Source of the DNA: Komarekiella atlantica HA4396-MV6 | Lineage (GTDB): Bacteria > Cyanobacteriota > Cyanobacteriia > Cyanobacteriales > Nostocaceae | DNA length: 64,000 bases | Direction: 5' to 3' | Assembly (NCBI GenBank): GCA_019359395.1 | Contig: JAHHHK010000015.1 | Location: 62,001-126,000, forward strand | Shown here: one piece after another, positions 16,045-24,269 of the stretch | Position numbering within the stretch: the first letter of the stretch is position 1 | How the letters are laid out: each line of letters starts with the position of its first letter | Made by a program: the position numbers and the translations under genes | The notes under the pieces: generated by a model | What the model saw: the letters and a program-made list of their open reading frames with translations, nothing else | Told to the model about the DNA's origin: nothing | The model's database searches: none

Positions 16045-17942
16045 CCGCTTACCTCCGCATCCGTCAGGGTTTTCTCTAGTTTCAGATATTCGCTTTGGGT
16101 TGCCCGTAGTAGGTGTTTCATCTGCACAGGTTCTTTAGCATCGGCGGCGAGGAAGGCAGCGTTGAGGGCGATAGTCCGAATATTGCCGCCTGGGACATTT
16201 AATTGCGCTAACCGATTTAGATCTAGCCCTTTGGTCGGCAGTTTAGGTGGGAACATCCGCCGCCAGATATCTAGGCGCTGTGCCACATCGGGAAATGGAA
16301 ACTGCACCACAAAGCGAATCCGCCGCAGGAATGCAGAATCGATCGCACCTCTCAAATTCGTTGTCAAAATCGCCAGTCCGCGATAAGCTTCCATTCGTTG
16401 CAGCAAATAGCTGACTTCAATATTGGCATAGCGATCGTGACTATCTTTGACTTCGCTACGTTTACCAAATAATGCATCCGCCTCATCAAACAATAAGATT
16501 GCACCGCCTGCTTCTGCTGCATCAAATACCCGCCGCAGGTTCTTTTCTGTTTCCCCAATGTATTTACTCACTACCTGGCTGAGATCAATTCGGTACAGAT
16601 CCAGACGTAACTCTTGTGCTAGTACTTCTGCTGCCAAGGTTTTGCCTGTGCCGCTAGCCCCAGCAAACAAAGCGCTTACCCCCAAACCGTTCGCACTCCC
16701 AGCCGCAACCCCCCAGGTTTCATAAACCGTTATCCGCTGTTGCACTTGGGCGACAATTTCCCGGAGGGTTCGACACTGAGGTTCTGGCAGAATCAAATCA
16801 TCCCAGGTAGCAACAGGTTGAATACGCTGGGCCATGTCATCTAAACGGGTGCGTGCATGGATACGGCAGGTATCCCAGAGGTCTGTAGCAGATAATGAGT
16901 CTTCTGAACAAATCGTCTGAATGGCAGCAGCACTGAGGTGGAACTGAGCAATCAGGGGGTCAAGGTCTTGGTCTGCTATTCCTCCTAGAGCATTTTGCCA
17001 GAGTTGACGCTGTTCGGCAGAGGTGGGTCTGTTGATATCTAGACGTAGGGCGGGGCGACGCAGATGTAGGGGGTCGCGGGTGGCAACTAATACTATGCTT
17101 TGGACGGTTTCGAGGAATGGCAGCAATTTATCTCGATTTTCTCCGACTTCGCAATCCACTAGTAAGGCGCTGCGGCTCAAAACTGCTTCCCGCTCCCAAA
17201 GCCGTGCTAAAGCATCTCGTTCAGCGGCGGTGGTGGGAAGGTCGGTAACTCGCAGGGTATGCAGGTTTAGCCCCAAAGCAGCACAGGCGGTAATGGCGAT
17301 CGCTTCTTTAGCTTCCGGCTCACCACCGCACAGTTGAATGAGCTGAGAGCTGGTATTTCTTGTCAGCCTAACTACAAGGCGTTCGACGAGTTGTTGGTGA
17401 GAGGGTGGCAGAGGAGCAGTATTCTTTGCTGGTTCTACTAATCCGCGCAAGCGATCGTCCAAGTATGATATGCCGTTGAGGTAGTGTAGCACCCGCTCAT
17501 CAATGCGGAGGCGGCTTTGAGTAAGGCTTTCACCATTACCAACCTCAATCAACCGCCAGTGGCGGAGGGGACTAGTGGGAGCTAGGGCACTCCAGTGAGC
17601 ATCGGGGAGGGCTGCTAGCCCTAGGCTAAAGGTCAGATACGCCAGTTGCAAGCTGCCTTGGGCGGTTGCACACAGTTGGGCGAGAGAACCGCTAAGTTCT
17701 ACCCCCGCACACAACACTAGCAAATCACGCTCAAAGGAAGTCAGACCAAAAGCAGTACAGAGGGTTTGGAGGGCTGGGGGCGGGGTTAATGGATATTGCT
17801 GTATGGTTGGAGGTGCTTCTGGTGTAGGTTGTCCTTGGGCACTGGCGATGTATTGCTGCAACGCCGTCCGCACTCTGGCGATCGCGATCGCCAGATATTG
17901 TTCGTTGGCTTCTTGCCAGGTGAAGGGGACGGTGCTGGTCAT
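16035..17942 (-). CDS. cis15: AAA+ ATPase (Cis15/Afp15)
   Basis: A 635-aa AAA+ ATPase of the eCIS type. Residues 1-~400 form the variable N-terminal part (EANEQYLAIAIARVR, LTSFERDLLVLCAGVEL), a typical Afp15 pattern with a degenerate first ATPase region. Residues ~400-620 hold the AAA module: Walker A FAGASGTGKT near 424-433, Walker B ILLFDEADALFG near 475-486, sensor-1 ILTTNLRGAID and arginine-finger FLRRIRF. In Afp-like systems this ATPase is a structure-associated motor thought to aid assembly or recycling. It is coupled upstream with the DUF4255 gene (ATGA). Confidence 0.93.
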   Translation of the reverse strand: MTSTVPFTWQEANEQYLAIAIARVRTALQQYIASAQGQPTPEAPPTIQQYPLTPPPALQTLCTAFGLTSFERDLLVLCAGVELSGSLAQLCATAQGSLQLAYLTFSLGLAALPDAHWSALAPTSPLRHWRLIEVGNGESLTQSRLRIDERVLHYLNGISYLDDRLRGLVEPAKNTAPLPPSHQQLVERLVVRLTRNTSSQLIQLCGGEPEAKEAIAITACAALGLNLHTLRVTDLPTTAAERDALARLWEREAVLSRSALLVDCEVGENRDKLLPFLETVQSIVLVATRDPLHLRRPALRLDINRPTSAEQRQLWQNALGGIADQDLDPLIAQFHLSAAAIQTICSEDSLSATDLWDTCRIHARTRLDDMAQRIQPVATWDDLILPEPQCRTLREIVAQVQQRITVYETWGVAAGSANGLGVSALFAGASGTGKTLAAEVLAQELRLDLYRIDLSQVVSKYIGETEKNLRRVFDAAEAGGAILLFDEADALFGKRSEVKDSHDRYANIEVSYLLQRMEAYRGLAILTTNLRGAIDSAFLRRIRFVVQFPFPDVAQRLDIWRRMFPPKLPTKGLDLNRLAQLNVPGGNIRTIALNAAFLAADAKEPVQMKHLLRATQSEYLKLEKTLTDAEVSGWI

Positions 17943-19537
17943 GATGACTGTGTGGCGCTATTAAATGGCAGCGTTCGCCGGGGGGGAATCTGGGTGGTGT
18001 CTTCGGGTGGGTCAAAACAGAAACCAGGTTTTGTGAGGTTCGTGACAGTTAGGATGTAAGTACCTGGGATGCCAATAATGCGGAAAGTGGTAGTACCATC
18101 TGCGGCAGTGTTGCCAGTATCGATGCGGGTGGAGCCATCAGGTAGCGTCCAGGTGATCGCAACTTTCACATCTGGTAATAAAGCGCTTGTCTGGTCTTTA
18201 ACAGTCACAATTCCTTCGACTATGAGGAGATTTCCATCCAGTGTGGTTGTCAGCTGGATGTCGTCTTGAGTCACGCGCAGGCAATTTTGGGCGCAAGCGA
18301 TCGCTACTGTCGGTTCTCCAGAATACAGGTTTTCATCTACTTCTGGTAAGCTTTCTGCGCCATCGACCTGGATTCTTACTAGGTAACGTCCCGCTTTCAA
18401 CCCCGCTACTGGAATTGTGATGACGTTGGTATCCTCAGTAGATTTATCAATAGTGGCAGTATAAGCTGTGGCAGTGTCGCTGTTTTGTTCGTTCAGCAAT
18501 AGCGTCACCCGTTGCCCCTTACCAATGATCGGCTCCACTGTTACCTGAATATCTGCCCTGCCTGCAATAATGCCTGTTGGAGCCTCTAAGCGCAGAATTC
18601 GGGGACGCAAAACGAAAGGCAGAATGTTGGACTCAAAGCCACGATGTAACCCTGATGGTGCGCCCAAATCTAGTAGATGTACGATTTGTACTGTACTGAT
18701 GCCTGCTTGTAAACCAGTAGGGACATTTACCTGAATTTCGCGATCGCCTACCTTCATTGGCTCTACTGTAACGCTGCCAAACTTAACCTGTACACGTTCA
18801 GCCATCAGGTTTTGCCCCTGCAACGTTAGCAGATTGCCTGGTGCGACAATTTGCGGTTGCACTTGTGTGATTACTAACTGGCGTAACGGTAGTACGTGTA
18901 GGCGTCGTTCTCGCACAGGGAGGGCAGATTTAAGCGATCGCTGGGACTCAATCAACACCACCGACACATGATAAGCCGCTGTCGGACGATACTGTGTCTG
19001 AATTGCTGACCACAGCTTTGACATTTCCTCCGTACTCATCGGCTGTGGTGATATCTTGATTTGCTCCACCTGCTCTGCTAAATCCACCACAGATAGTGAC
19101 TTGAGTGCTGGTTTCTCACTAGAGGCAAGACTTTGCAATGCGGTGCGGATGACATCCCTTGTTAAAACAGGTGTTTCGTGGAATAACTGCATCGCATAAC
19201 CAAGCATAATCTCGGCATGAAACGCCTCTTGGCTATAAGCAGTTAATAAGTAGTGCAAATCAAGAGCTAGAGGAGGGTTCGCCACCCGTTCCCCACTGCT
19301 GTTACGAGTGGGTAAACCCAGGTTGCGCCAGCCAGAATTGAACGTCGTCTGATACAGAAACAGATTCAGCCGATCTTTAGCTGGCGTCGTGCCGTTTGTG
19401 CCGTCTAAATTGGGCAACACTACTGTCACAGTGGGCGCGTCTCCGAGACTGGCAGCAATACCCTGTTTTACCAGCCCGTTTTCCAGCAGGTTCTTAATTA
19501 CAGCAGTTACCGCACCAATGGCGAGGGCATTACTCAT
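17939..19537 (-). CDS. cis16: DUF4255/Pvc16-like tube terminator with Ig-like extensions
   Basis: A 532-aa protein. Residues 1-~190 are the Pvc16_N/DUF4255 domain (AIGAVTAVIKNLLENGLV, RLNLFLYQTTFNSGWRN, LALDLHYLLTAYS, AEIMLGYAMQLFHETPVL). This is the cap that ends inner tube and sheath polymerisation. Residues ~205-300 look like an IPT/TIG Ig-like domain (VIVTQVQPQIVAPGNLLTLQG region). Residues ~305-410 are a further beta sandwich. Residues ~415-510 resemble a carboxypeptidase-regulatory or transthyretin-like fold (LPDVKVAITWTLPDGSTRI, TAADGTTTFRIIGIPGTYIL). Plain Afp16 proteins are shorter, so the Ig-like decoration at the distal end is notable. Confidence 0.9.
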   Translation of the reverse strand: MSNALAIGAVTAVIKNLLENGLVKQGIAASLGDAPTVTVVLPNLDGTNGTTPAKDRLNLFLYQTTFNSGWRNLGLPTRNSSGERVANPPLALDLHYLLTAYSQEAFHAEIMLGYAMQLFHETPVLTRDVIRTALQSLASSEKPALKSLSVVDLAEQVEQIKISPQPMSTEEMSKLWSAIQTQYRPTAAYHVSVVLIESQRSLKSALPVRERRLHVLPLRQLVITQVQPQIVAPGNLLTLQGQNLMAERVQVKFGSVTVEPMKVGDREIQVNVPTGLQAGISTVQIVHLLDLGAPSGLHRGFESNILPFVLRPRILRLEAPTGIIAGRADIQVTVEPIIGKGQRVTLLLNEQNSDTATAYTATIDKSTEDTNVITIPVAGLKAGRYLVRIQVDGAESLPEVDENLYSGEPTVAIACAQNCLRVTQDDIQLTTTLDGNLLIVEGIVTVKDQTSALLPDVKVAITWTLPDGSTRIDTGNTAADGTTTFRIIGIPGTYILTVTNLTKPGFCFDPPEDTTQIPPRRTLPFNSATQSS

Positions 19538-20607
19538 CCGTTACCTCCTCTGGATTTCAGATAGTCTTCCAGTGATAGGCGGGGTGCAACAGGAGCAGAG
19601 CGAGGACGAGTCGGTGTAGGCGGTGACACTGCCCGCACTTCAATCCGCCCGATACTGATGTGAATAGTGGGTACAGATGGTGCTGCATCGATACGTCTAT
19701 CACTTGATTGAGATCCCACAGCCTCTTGTAGCGGCTTCAAGCCTGCGGATTGCACTGGCTGAACTAAAGCAGTACTATTTTGCAAAAGAAAATTCGGCTG
19801 AGCAACTGGCGATTCAGTAGGCTGAGCGATCGCTTTGTTTGCCTCTCCATTAGTTACCCGCGCCTGTCTCAACTGCACCAACCGATTCATTTCAGGTGTT
19901 ACTAGATATTCAGATGATGGTGGCGGTGAGAGTACCGGGACTTGAGGCTGTGAAGTCTTTACAGATGCATCAGGGACGATAGATTGTCCCAAGGAAGGTG
20001 GTGGTGAGAGTACCGGAGCTTGAGGTTGTGAAGTCTTTGCAGATGCAGCAGGGACGATAGATTGTCCTAACGAAGGTGGTTCAGGCGATCGCACTGGAAG
20101 TGCCACTGCCGGATAGACGGATGATGGAGAAATAGCGTTTTGTTCTAGGGTAAAGGGTGCAGGTGCAGAAACTTCTGGAGGATGCAACGATCGCCTTACC
20201 TCCTCTGTCAACCCTGGGGCGGATGGTTTTTTCTGCACAACAGCTGAAGACATGTCCTGAGAAACCTCCAACGAACGCGATTCAGCGATAATATCGGATG
20301 TGGGTTGGGTTGTGACGCGAGGGAGCCGGGCGATCGCCAACACCGGATTCTGTCTTTGTTCTATCCTCCCTAAAGCAGCAGATTGCCCTGAATCTTCTAT
20401 TTCATCACTCTTTCCCATTCCCCATTCCCCATTCCCCATTCCCCATTCCCCATTCCCCATTCCCCATTCCCCATTTCCCATTTCCCATTTCCCATTTCCC
20501 ATTCCCCATTCCCCATTCCCCACCGCATATATCGGCGCAATTTGGGGCTGTACCATCGGCATTAGCTCTAACGTACGTGCTGCTAGTCGTGTTAGGAAGT
20601 CTGTCAT
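19534..20607 (-). CDS. Variable eCIS protein with heptamer-encoded N-terminal tract
   Basis: A 357-aa protein, mostly Pro/Ser/Ala/Gln-rich and probably disordered. Residues 29-73 are encoded by a tandem heptamer array and read NGEWGMG over and over. Residues ~180-240 contain a repeated PPPSLGQSIVP(A/D)AS(A/V)KTSQ block. The conserved part is the C-terminus, residues ~310-357: IHISIGRIEVRAV, then RPRSAPVAPRLSLEDYLKSR. This is a short tail motif I associate with eCIS loci beside DUF4255. Start and stop both overlap neighbours by ATGA, so the gene is genuine despite its composition. Role unknown, perhaps a linker. Confidence 0.75.
   Translation of the reverse strand: MTDFLTRLAARTLELMPMVQPQIAPIYAVGNGEWGMGNGKWEMGNGEWGMGNGEWGMGNGEWGMGKSDEIEDSGQSAALGRIEQRQNPVLAIARLPRVTTQPTSDIIAESRSLEVSQDMSSAVVQKKPSAPGLTEEVRRSLHPPEVSAPAPFTLEQNAISPSSVYPAVALPVRSPEPPSLGQSIVPAASAKTSQPQAPVLSPPPSLGQSIVPDASVKTSQPQVPVLSPPPSSEYLVTPEMNRLVQLRQARVTNGEANKAIAQPTESPVAQPNFLLQNSTALVQPVQSAGLKPLQEAVGSQSSDRRIDAAPSVPTIHISIGRIEVRAVSPPTPTRPRSAPVAPRLSLEDYLKSRGGNG
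20411..20521. repeat. CCCCATT/CCCATTT heptamer array inside a coding region
   Basis: About 15 tandem heptamers, mainly CCCCATT with a block of CCCATTT in the middle. It is an STRR of the kind common in heterocystous cyanobacteria. It lies near the 5' end of the 357-aa gene. Loss or gain of one or two units would shift the reading frame; three units would keep it. Confidence 0.95.
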
Positions 20608-21338
20608 GCGCTCACCACAAGATAGAATTGTCGCCGCACCGGACTCATGGATAAAATATCGGATTCACGCCAGCCGTAGCAGCGTGCCAAAGTATGGACT
20701 TCTCGCAGTAAACGCTTCGCTTGAACGCTGAGTTCTGTCCAGAGAAACGAGACGATATCAAACAATACCTGCCAGCGGTGATTACAAGCAGGACAGGTAA
20801 GATTCAGCAGTAATTCCGCTTGGGGGTCACAATCTGCCATATATTGTCCCAACTGGTTTAATACTGCATCGGGCAGCGTATCAGTCTTCACTATTTCGCC
20901 ACCAAGGCTAACCTGCTGGATACAACGCTGCGCCAACAGATGATGAGCTGTGATTAAATCGGGACAGCGTACTACTGCCGCTAAATCTCGACTATTGGGC
21001 AAGCGAAACTGTAGTGTATAGTCCTCTATGGAAAATGCGTACTCTGGCTTAATTGTCAGCATTGGCTCAACAATTCGCAGTTCCGGCACTTTCAGCGTAA
21101 ATTCTAGCTGCTCACCACATTGCGGACATACTGCAAATCCATCCATCACTGAGCCAAACGTCATCTCTCGCAGCGTTAATAAGAGCGCGTCCCGTTGCCC
21201 AATGCTGAACTGTGCTAAATCATCTAGCGATCGCTCAGGTAACGCAAAAGATAACAACGTCAGCGCCCGATCTAAAGGATGCTGAGCTTGCCCAATTTCC
21301 CAAATTTGAAGAATCTGATCGGCAGAGAGGAGACGCAT
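20604..21338 (-). CDS. gp26/gp28-like zinc-ribbon baseplate protein
   Basis: A 244-aa protein like the 'T4 bacteriophage base plate protein' family found in eCIS loci. It has an N-terminal LLSADQILQIWEIGQAQHPL segment and FSIGQRDALLLTLREMTFG. Two CxxC pairs are present (C71/C74 in CPQCGE and C182/C185 in CPACNH), which probably build one zinc site. Family role: baseplate or hub assembly factor. It is coupled downstream with the 357-aa gene (ATGA). Upstream a 377-bp gap with a 21-bp array separates it from the tube gene. Confidence 0.78.
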   Translation of the reverse strand: MRLLSADQILQIWEIGQAQHPLDRALTLLSFALPERSLDDLAQFSIGQRDALLLTLREMTFGSVMDGFAVCPQCGEQLEFTLKVPELRIVEPMLTIKPEYAFSIEDYTLQFRLPNSRDLAAVVRCPDLITAHHLLAQRCIQQVSLGGEIVKTDTLPDAVLNQLGQYMADCDPQAELLLNLTCPACNHRWQVLFDIVSFLWTELSVQAKRLLREVHTLARCYGWRESDILSMSPVRRQFYLVVSA

Positions 21339-21378
21339 GGTGGGGGGTGGGGAGCGGAGGGGCAGGGGGCAGGGTTTG

Positions 21379-21588
21379 CGAATATCAAAGACTCGTCCGC
21401 GAATATCAAAGACTCGTTCACGAATATCAAAGACTCGTCCGCGAATATCAAAGACTCGTTCACGAATATCAAAGACTCGTTCACGAATATCAAAGACTCG
21501 TTCACGAATATCAAAGACTCGTTCACGAATATCAAAGATTCGTTCACGAATATCAAAGACTCGTTCACGAATATCAAAGATTCGTTCA
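21379..21588. repeat. 21-bp tandem array, 10 units (array 2, inverse of array 1)
   Basis: Ten full units start at 21379 and repeat every 21 bp, with a partial one at 21589. The core CGAATATCAAAGACTC is the exact reverse complement of the core of the array at 6165-6411. The linkers are GTCCG or GTTCA. The flank on the left (AGGGTTTG just before the first unit) is also the inverse of the flank after array 1 (CAAACCCT). The array is intergenic between the tube gene and the gp26-like gene. Confidence 0.97.
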
Positions 21589-21715
21589 CGAATTTGAATA
21601 AACGAACCGCAGAGGACGCAGAGGACGCAAAGGAATAAGAGTTTTAGAGAGTTCTTGCGTAAGTCCCATTACAGTTACAAATCATTCTCCTCTAACCCCC
21701 TGCCCCTCCTTCTTT

Positions 21716-22240
21716 CTACGACGGTTCCAAGAAACTCGGTTCGGTAGGTTCTGTTACTTCATAATCCCGCTCCCAGCCTTCGTTTTGCAGTTGAATACTC
21801 TGAATAGCAACAGCGTTGGCGTTAGCGTCGAGTTCCGGGAGAGCGGTGAATTCTGATACCCAGCAGCGAAATACCTTGTAGGCGATCGCCAACTGTCCCG
21901 CTTCGTTATACAACTCGATAATGATATCTTTGCGAAAGTCTTTGAGCGATACCTCTGCTCCCAACCCAGAACCGTAGTTCCAAATCTTATTTGCCCACTG
22001 TTCAAAGTCCCTATCGTGGGTTACGCCCCGTTCTAACATGATCGGCTCATATTTACTCTGTCCGGGAGAGTGGCGCGGACTACTGGGATCACCACCTTCC
22101 CGGTGCGTTACCACTTCCGTTGAACGCTTGAGCGCCCCCACTTTACTCACACCCGCCACATACTTACCTTCCCACTTCACCCGAAACTTGAAATTTTTAT
22201 ATGGGTCAAATCGTTGAGCATTGACACTAAACTGAGCCAT
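21716..22240 (-). CDS. cis1: Inner tube protein (Cis1, gp19 family)
   Basis: A 174-aa phage tail tube protein of the gp19 type, the hexameric subunit of the inner tube. Hallmarks are the N-terminal DPYKNFKFRVKWEGKYVAG, VSKVGALKRSTEVVTHREGG, PIMLERGVTHDRDFEQWAN and the C-terminal AIQSIQLQNEGWERDY. A strong Shine-Dalgarno sequence (AAAGGAGG, 5 nt before ATG) fits the high output that a structural subunit needs. It follows the sheath gene after a 163-bp gap occupied by a heptamer-ended inverted repeat. Only one tube gene is present here, whereas Afp/PVC clusters have two or more paralogues. Confidence 0.96.
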   Translation of the reverse strand: MAQFSVNAQRFDPYKNFKFRVKWEGKYVAGVSKVGALKRSTEVVTHREGGDPSSPRHSPGQSKYEPIMLERGVTHDRDFEQWANKIWNYGSGLGAEVSLKDFRKDIIIELYNEAGQLAIAYKVFRCWVSEFTALPELDANANAVAIQSIQLQNEGWERDYEVTEPTEPSFLEPS

Positions 22241-22251
22241 CGCATCCTCCT

Positions 22252-22402
22252 TTAACAGTTAACAGTAAACGGTAAACAGTAAACAGGAAATGGTAAACAT
22301 AATAAACTGAAAACTAATAACCCAAACCCGACTAGTGCGAGGCGCTAGCTGACAAGTTTAAATCCCCCAACTGTTTACTGTTTACTGTTCACTGTTCACT
22401 GA
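22252..22402. repeat. Interspersed element with inverted heptamer ends (copy B)
   Basis: The element fills the sheath-tube gap. The left side has AACAGTAAACGGTAAACAG and the right side CTGTTTACTGTTTACTG, so an RNA copy could fold into a long imperfect hairpin. The core matches copy A at 10281-10470 (AAAACTAATAACCCAAA, TTTAAATCCCCCA). Confidence 0.78.
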
Positions 22403-22403
22403 T

Positions 22404-24269
22404 TTAAGTGATGAGTTGACCAGCAATTTGCTGGAACTTGATAATCACAAACTCCGCAGGCTTCAGCGGCGCAAAGCCGACGATGATGTTGACTATGCCG
22501 CGATCAATGTCGTTTTGTGTGGTTGTTTCTTTGTCGCATTTAACGAAATAGGCTTCTCTTGGCGTTTTCCCTTGAAATGCGCCTTGGCGGAAAAGGTTGT
22601 TCATAAACGCTCCAAGATTGAGGCGAATTTGTGACCACAGCGGCTCATCGTTGGGTTCAAATACTACCCATTGAGTGCCCCGGTAAAGGCTTTCTTCTAG
22701 AAATAACGCTAGCCGCCGCACGGGGATGTATTTCCACTCCGATGCAAGGCGATCGTCTCCTTCTAGCGTGCGTGAACCCCAAACCACATTGCCATACACT
22801 GGGAAGAATCGCAGACAGTTGATTCCCAAAGGATTCAGTTGACCGTTTTCACCATCAGTCAGACTCACTGTGAGTCCTCGCACGCCTGATAAACTGGTGT
22901 CGATTCCAGCAGGTGCTTTCCAAACACCGCGTTGGGCATCAGTACGTGCAAAGGTTCCGGCAATTACCCCGCAAGGTACAAATGTTTCTAGGCGATTTTC
23001 CTTCAATGGATCTGCTAATTTCACTCTGGGAAAAAAGAGGGCTGCATAGTTCTTATTCTTGCCCAAGGCTGCTAGCAGGGAGTCTTGAGGGTTGTTCAGA
23101 TTTCTGATGACTGCATCTTTGTTTATCCACTCCAGCGGAGGATCGACAATCAGCATGGCACGACGCTCAAAGCAATATTGAAGTGCTGTAGCCCAAGTTC
23201 CTGGCGAAATGTCGATTTCACGATTAACAGGTGGAATGCAGAGTAGATTGAACAAGTCTGCTTTTTCTAAGGCATAAATGCCTGTCTTTTCAGACTTGCT
23301 ACCGGTGTAGAGGTTGTCATTGGTGGGCGGTTCATTGCTATCCTGTCCGCCATTGAAGGAACTTCCTTCTTCATTGTTGCTGGGCTGAGGACGAACCACG
23401 GGAATATTATCTTCATCAACACGCGCAAAGAAGGATTGAGTTTTGAAAACTTCGACGACGTAGCGAGGCGAAGTTTTGTCTATTGAGAGGTTGCGGAGTT
23501 TCTCACTCGTTCTTTGCTCACCATCAATATATGTAATTGTTACGTTAAATGTTTTTTTTGCTTCGGGTGTACTGGAGTCATCAGCCGTATCATGGTCAAC
23601 AACAACTTTCAGATCGTTCCCCCAGGCTCCTTCGCTAGAAGCATTTAAGAGGAGTGCCGGAGCCTCAGCTTCATCACTCGTGGGTAAGCTAACCTGAGCC
23701 TCAACTCCTCCATCTGTACCACCTGTAAAAGCTTGATTTTCAATTGCATCGGGGCGCTGAGCAAGGGTATTACTGAGTATTCGCACCGATTTCGATAGTT
23801 TCCCAGCAATTTGATCGAATTTAACATCTTTTAATTCTTCAACCGTTTTTTCACCTTTTTTGATAATTAGGTTGAAGCTGGTGTCATCAGTAACCTCAGT
23901 GTAGTTGACGGTTGCGGTCAGGCGATCGCCTTCTCTGCCAGGTTCTATTGCCTCCAAAATCAAGCTTTGATCAGCAGCCTTAAGTTCAGTGGTTGCTCTG
24001 GTTTTTGCAGACAGGCGTACAATTAGGGCGTCAGTCCCTCCATTTAAGAAGAACTGCTGAACGGCATAGCCCATAGTGCTATTAAGTGTCAACTTACCAA
24101 ACTGGCGCTCATAATCACCAAAACTTTGAATTCGGATAGGATCATTGGTTGAGCCTTTCAGAGCAAATCCAATAAAAGCAGTAATGGAAGTCGAAACCCC
24201 CGTAATAGTACGAACGCCACTCGGAATTTCCTCAATATAAACGCCAGGATAGGTAGGTGTGACAGGCAT
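22404..24269 (-). CDS. cis2: Contractile sheath protein (Cis2)
   Basis: A 621-aa phage tail sheath family protein, the subunit of the contractile outer sheath. The N-terminus is TYPGVYIEEIPSGVRTITGV, then TSITAFIGFALKG, and the FGDYERQFGKL and YAVQQFFLNGG blocks near residues 50-75. The C-terminal domain includes FPVYGNVVWGSRTL, WKYIPVRRLALFLEESL and KPAEFVIIKFQQIAGQ. Residues ~120-330 form a larger insertion than in the shortest sheaths. RBS AAAGGAG lies 7 nt before ATG. It is the first gene of the operon. Confidence 0.97.
   Translation of the reverse strand: MPVTPTYPGVYIEEIPSGVRTITGVSTSITAFIGFALKGSTNDPIRIQSFGDYERQFGKLTLNSTMGYAVQQFFLNGGTDALIVRLSAKTRATTELKAADQSLILEAIEPGREGDRLTATVNYTEVTDDTSFNLIIKKGEKTVEELKDVKFDQIAGKLSKSVRILSNTLAQRPDAIENQAFTGGTDGGVEAQVSLPTSDEAEAPALLLNASSEGAWGNDLKVVVDHDTADDSSTPEAKKTFNVTITYIDGEQRTSEKLRNLSIDKTSPRYVVEVFKTQSFFARVDEDNIPVVRPQPSNNEEGSSFNGGQDSNEPPTNDNLYTGSKSEKTGIYALEKADLFNLLCIPPVNREIDISPGTWATALQYCFERRAMLIVDPPLEWINKDAVIRNLNNPQDSLLAALGKNKNYAALFFPRVKLADPLKENRLETFVPCGVIAGTFARTDAQRGVWKAPAGIDTSLSGVRGLTVSLTDGENGQLNPLGINCLRFFPVYGNVVWGSRTLEGDDRLASEWKYIPVRRLALFLEESLYRGTQWVVFEPNDEPLWSQIRLNLGAFMNNLFRQGAFQGKTPREAYFVKCDKETTTQNDIDRGIVNIIVGFAPLKPAEFVIIKFQQIAGQLIT

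Noticed and set aside
21212-21638. Overlapping ORFs of 86-129 codons around array 2
   Set aside because: Same cause as above; the frames only read the 21-bp unit.
1-24269. Prophage or type VI secretion system
   Set aside because: No capsid, portal, terminase, integrase, lysis cassette, TssBC, ClpV or TssJLM; gene content is eCIS-specific (Pvc16-like, DUF4157, Afp15-like ATPase).
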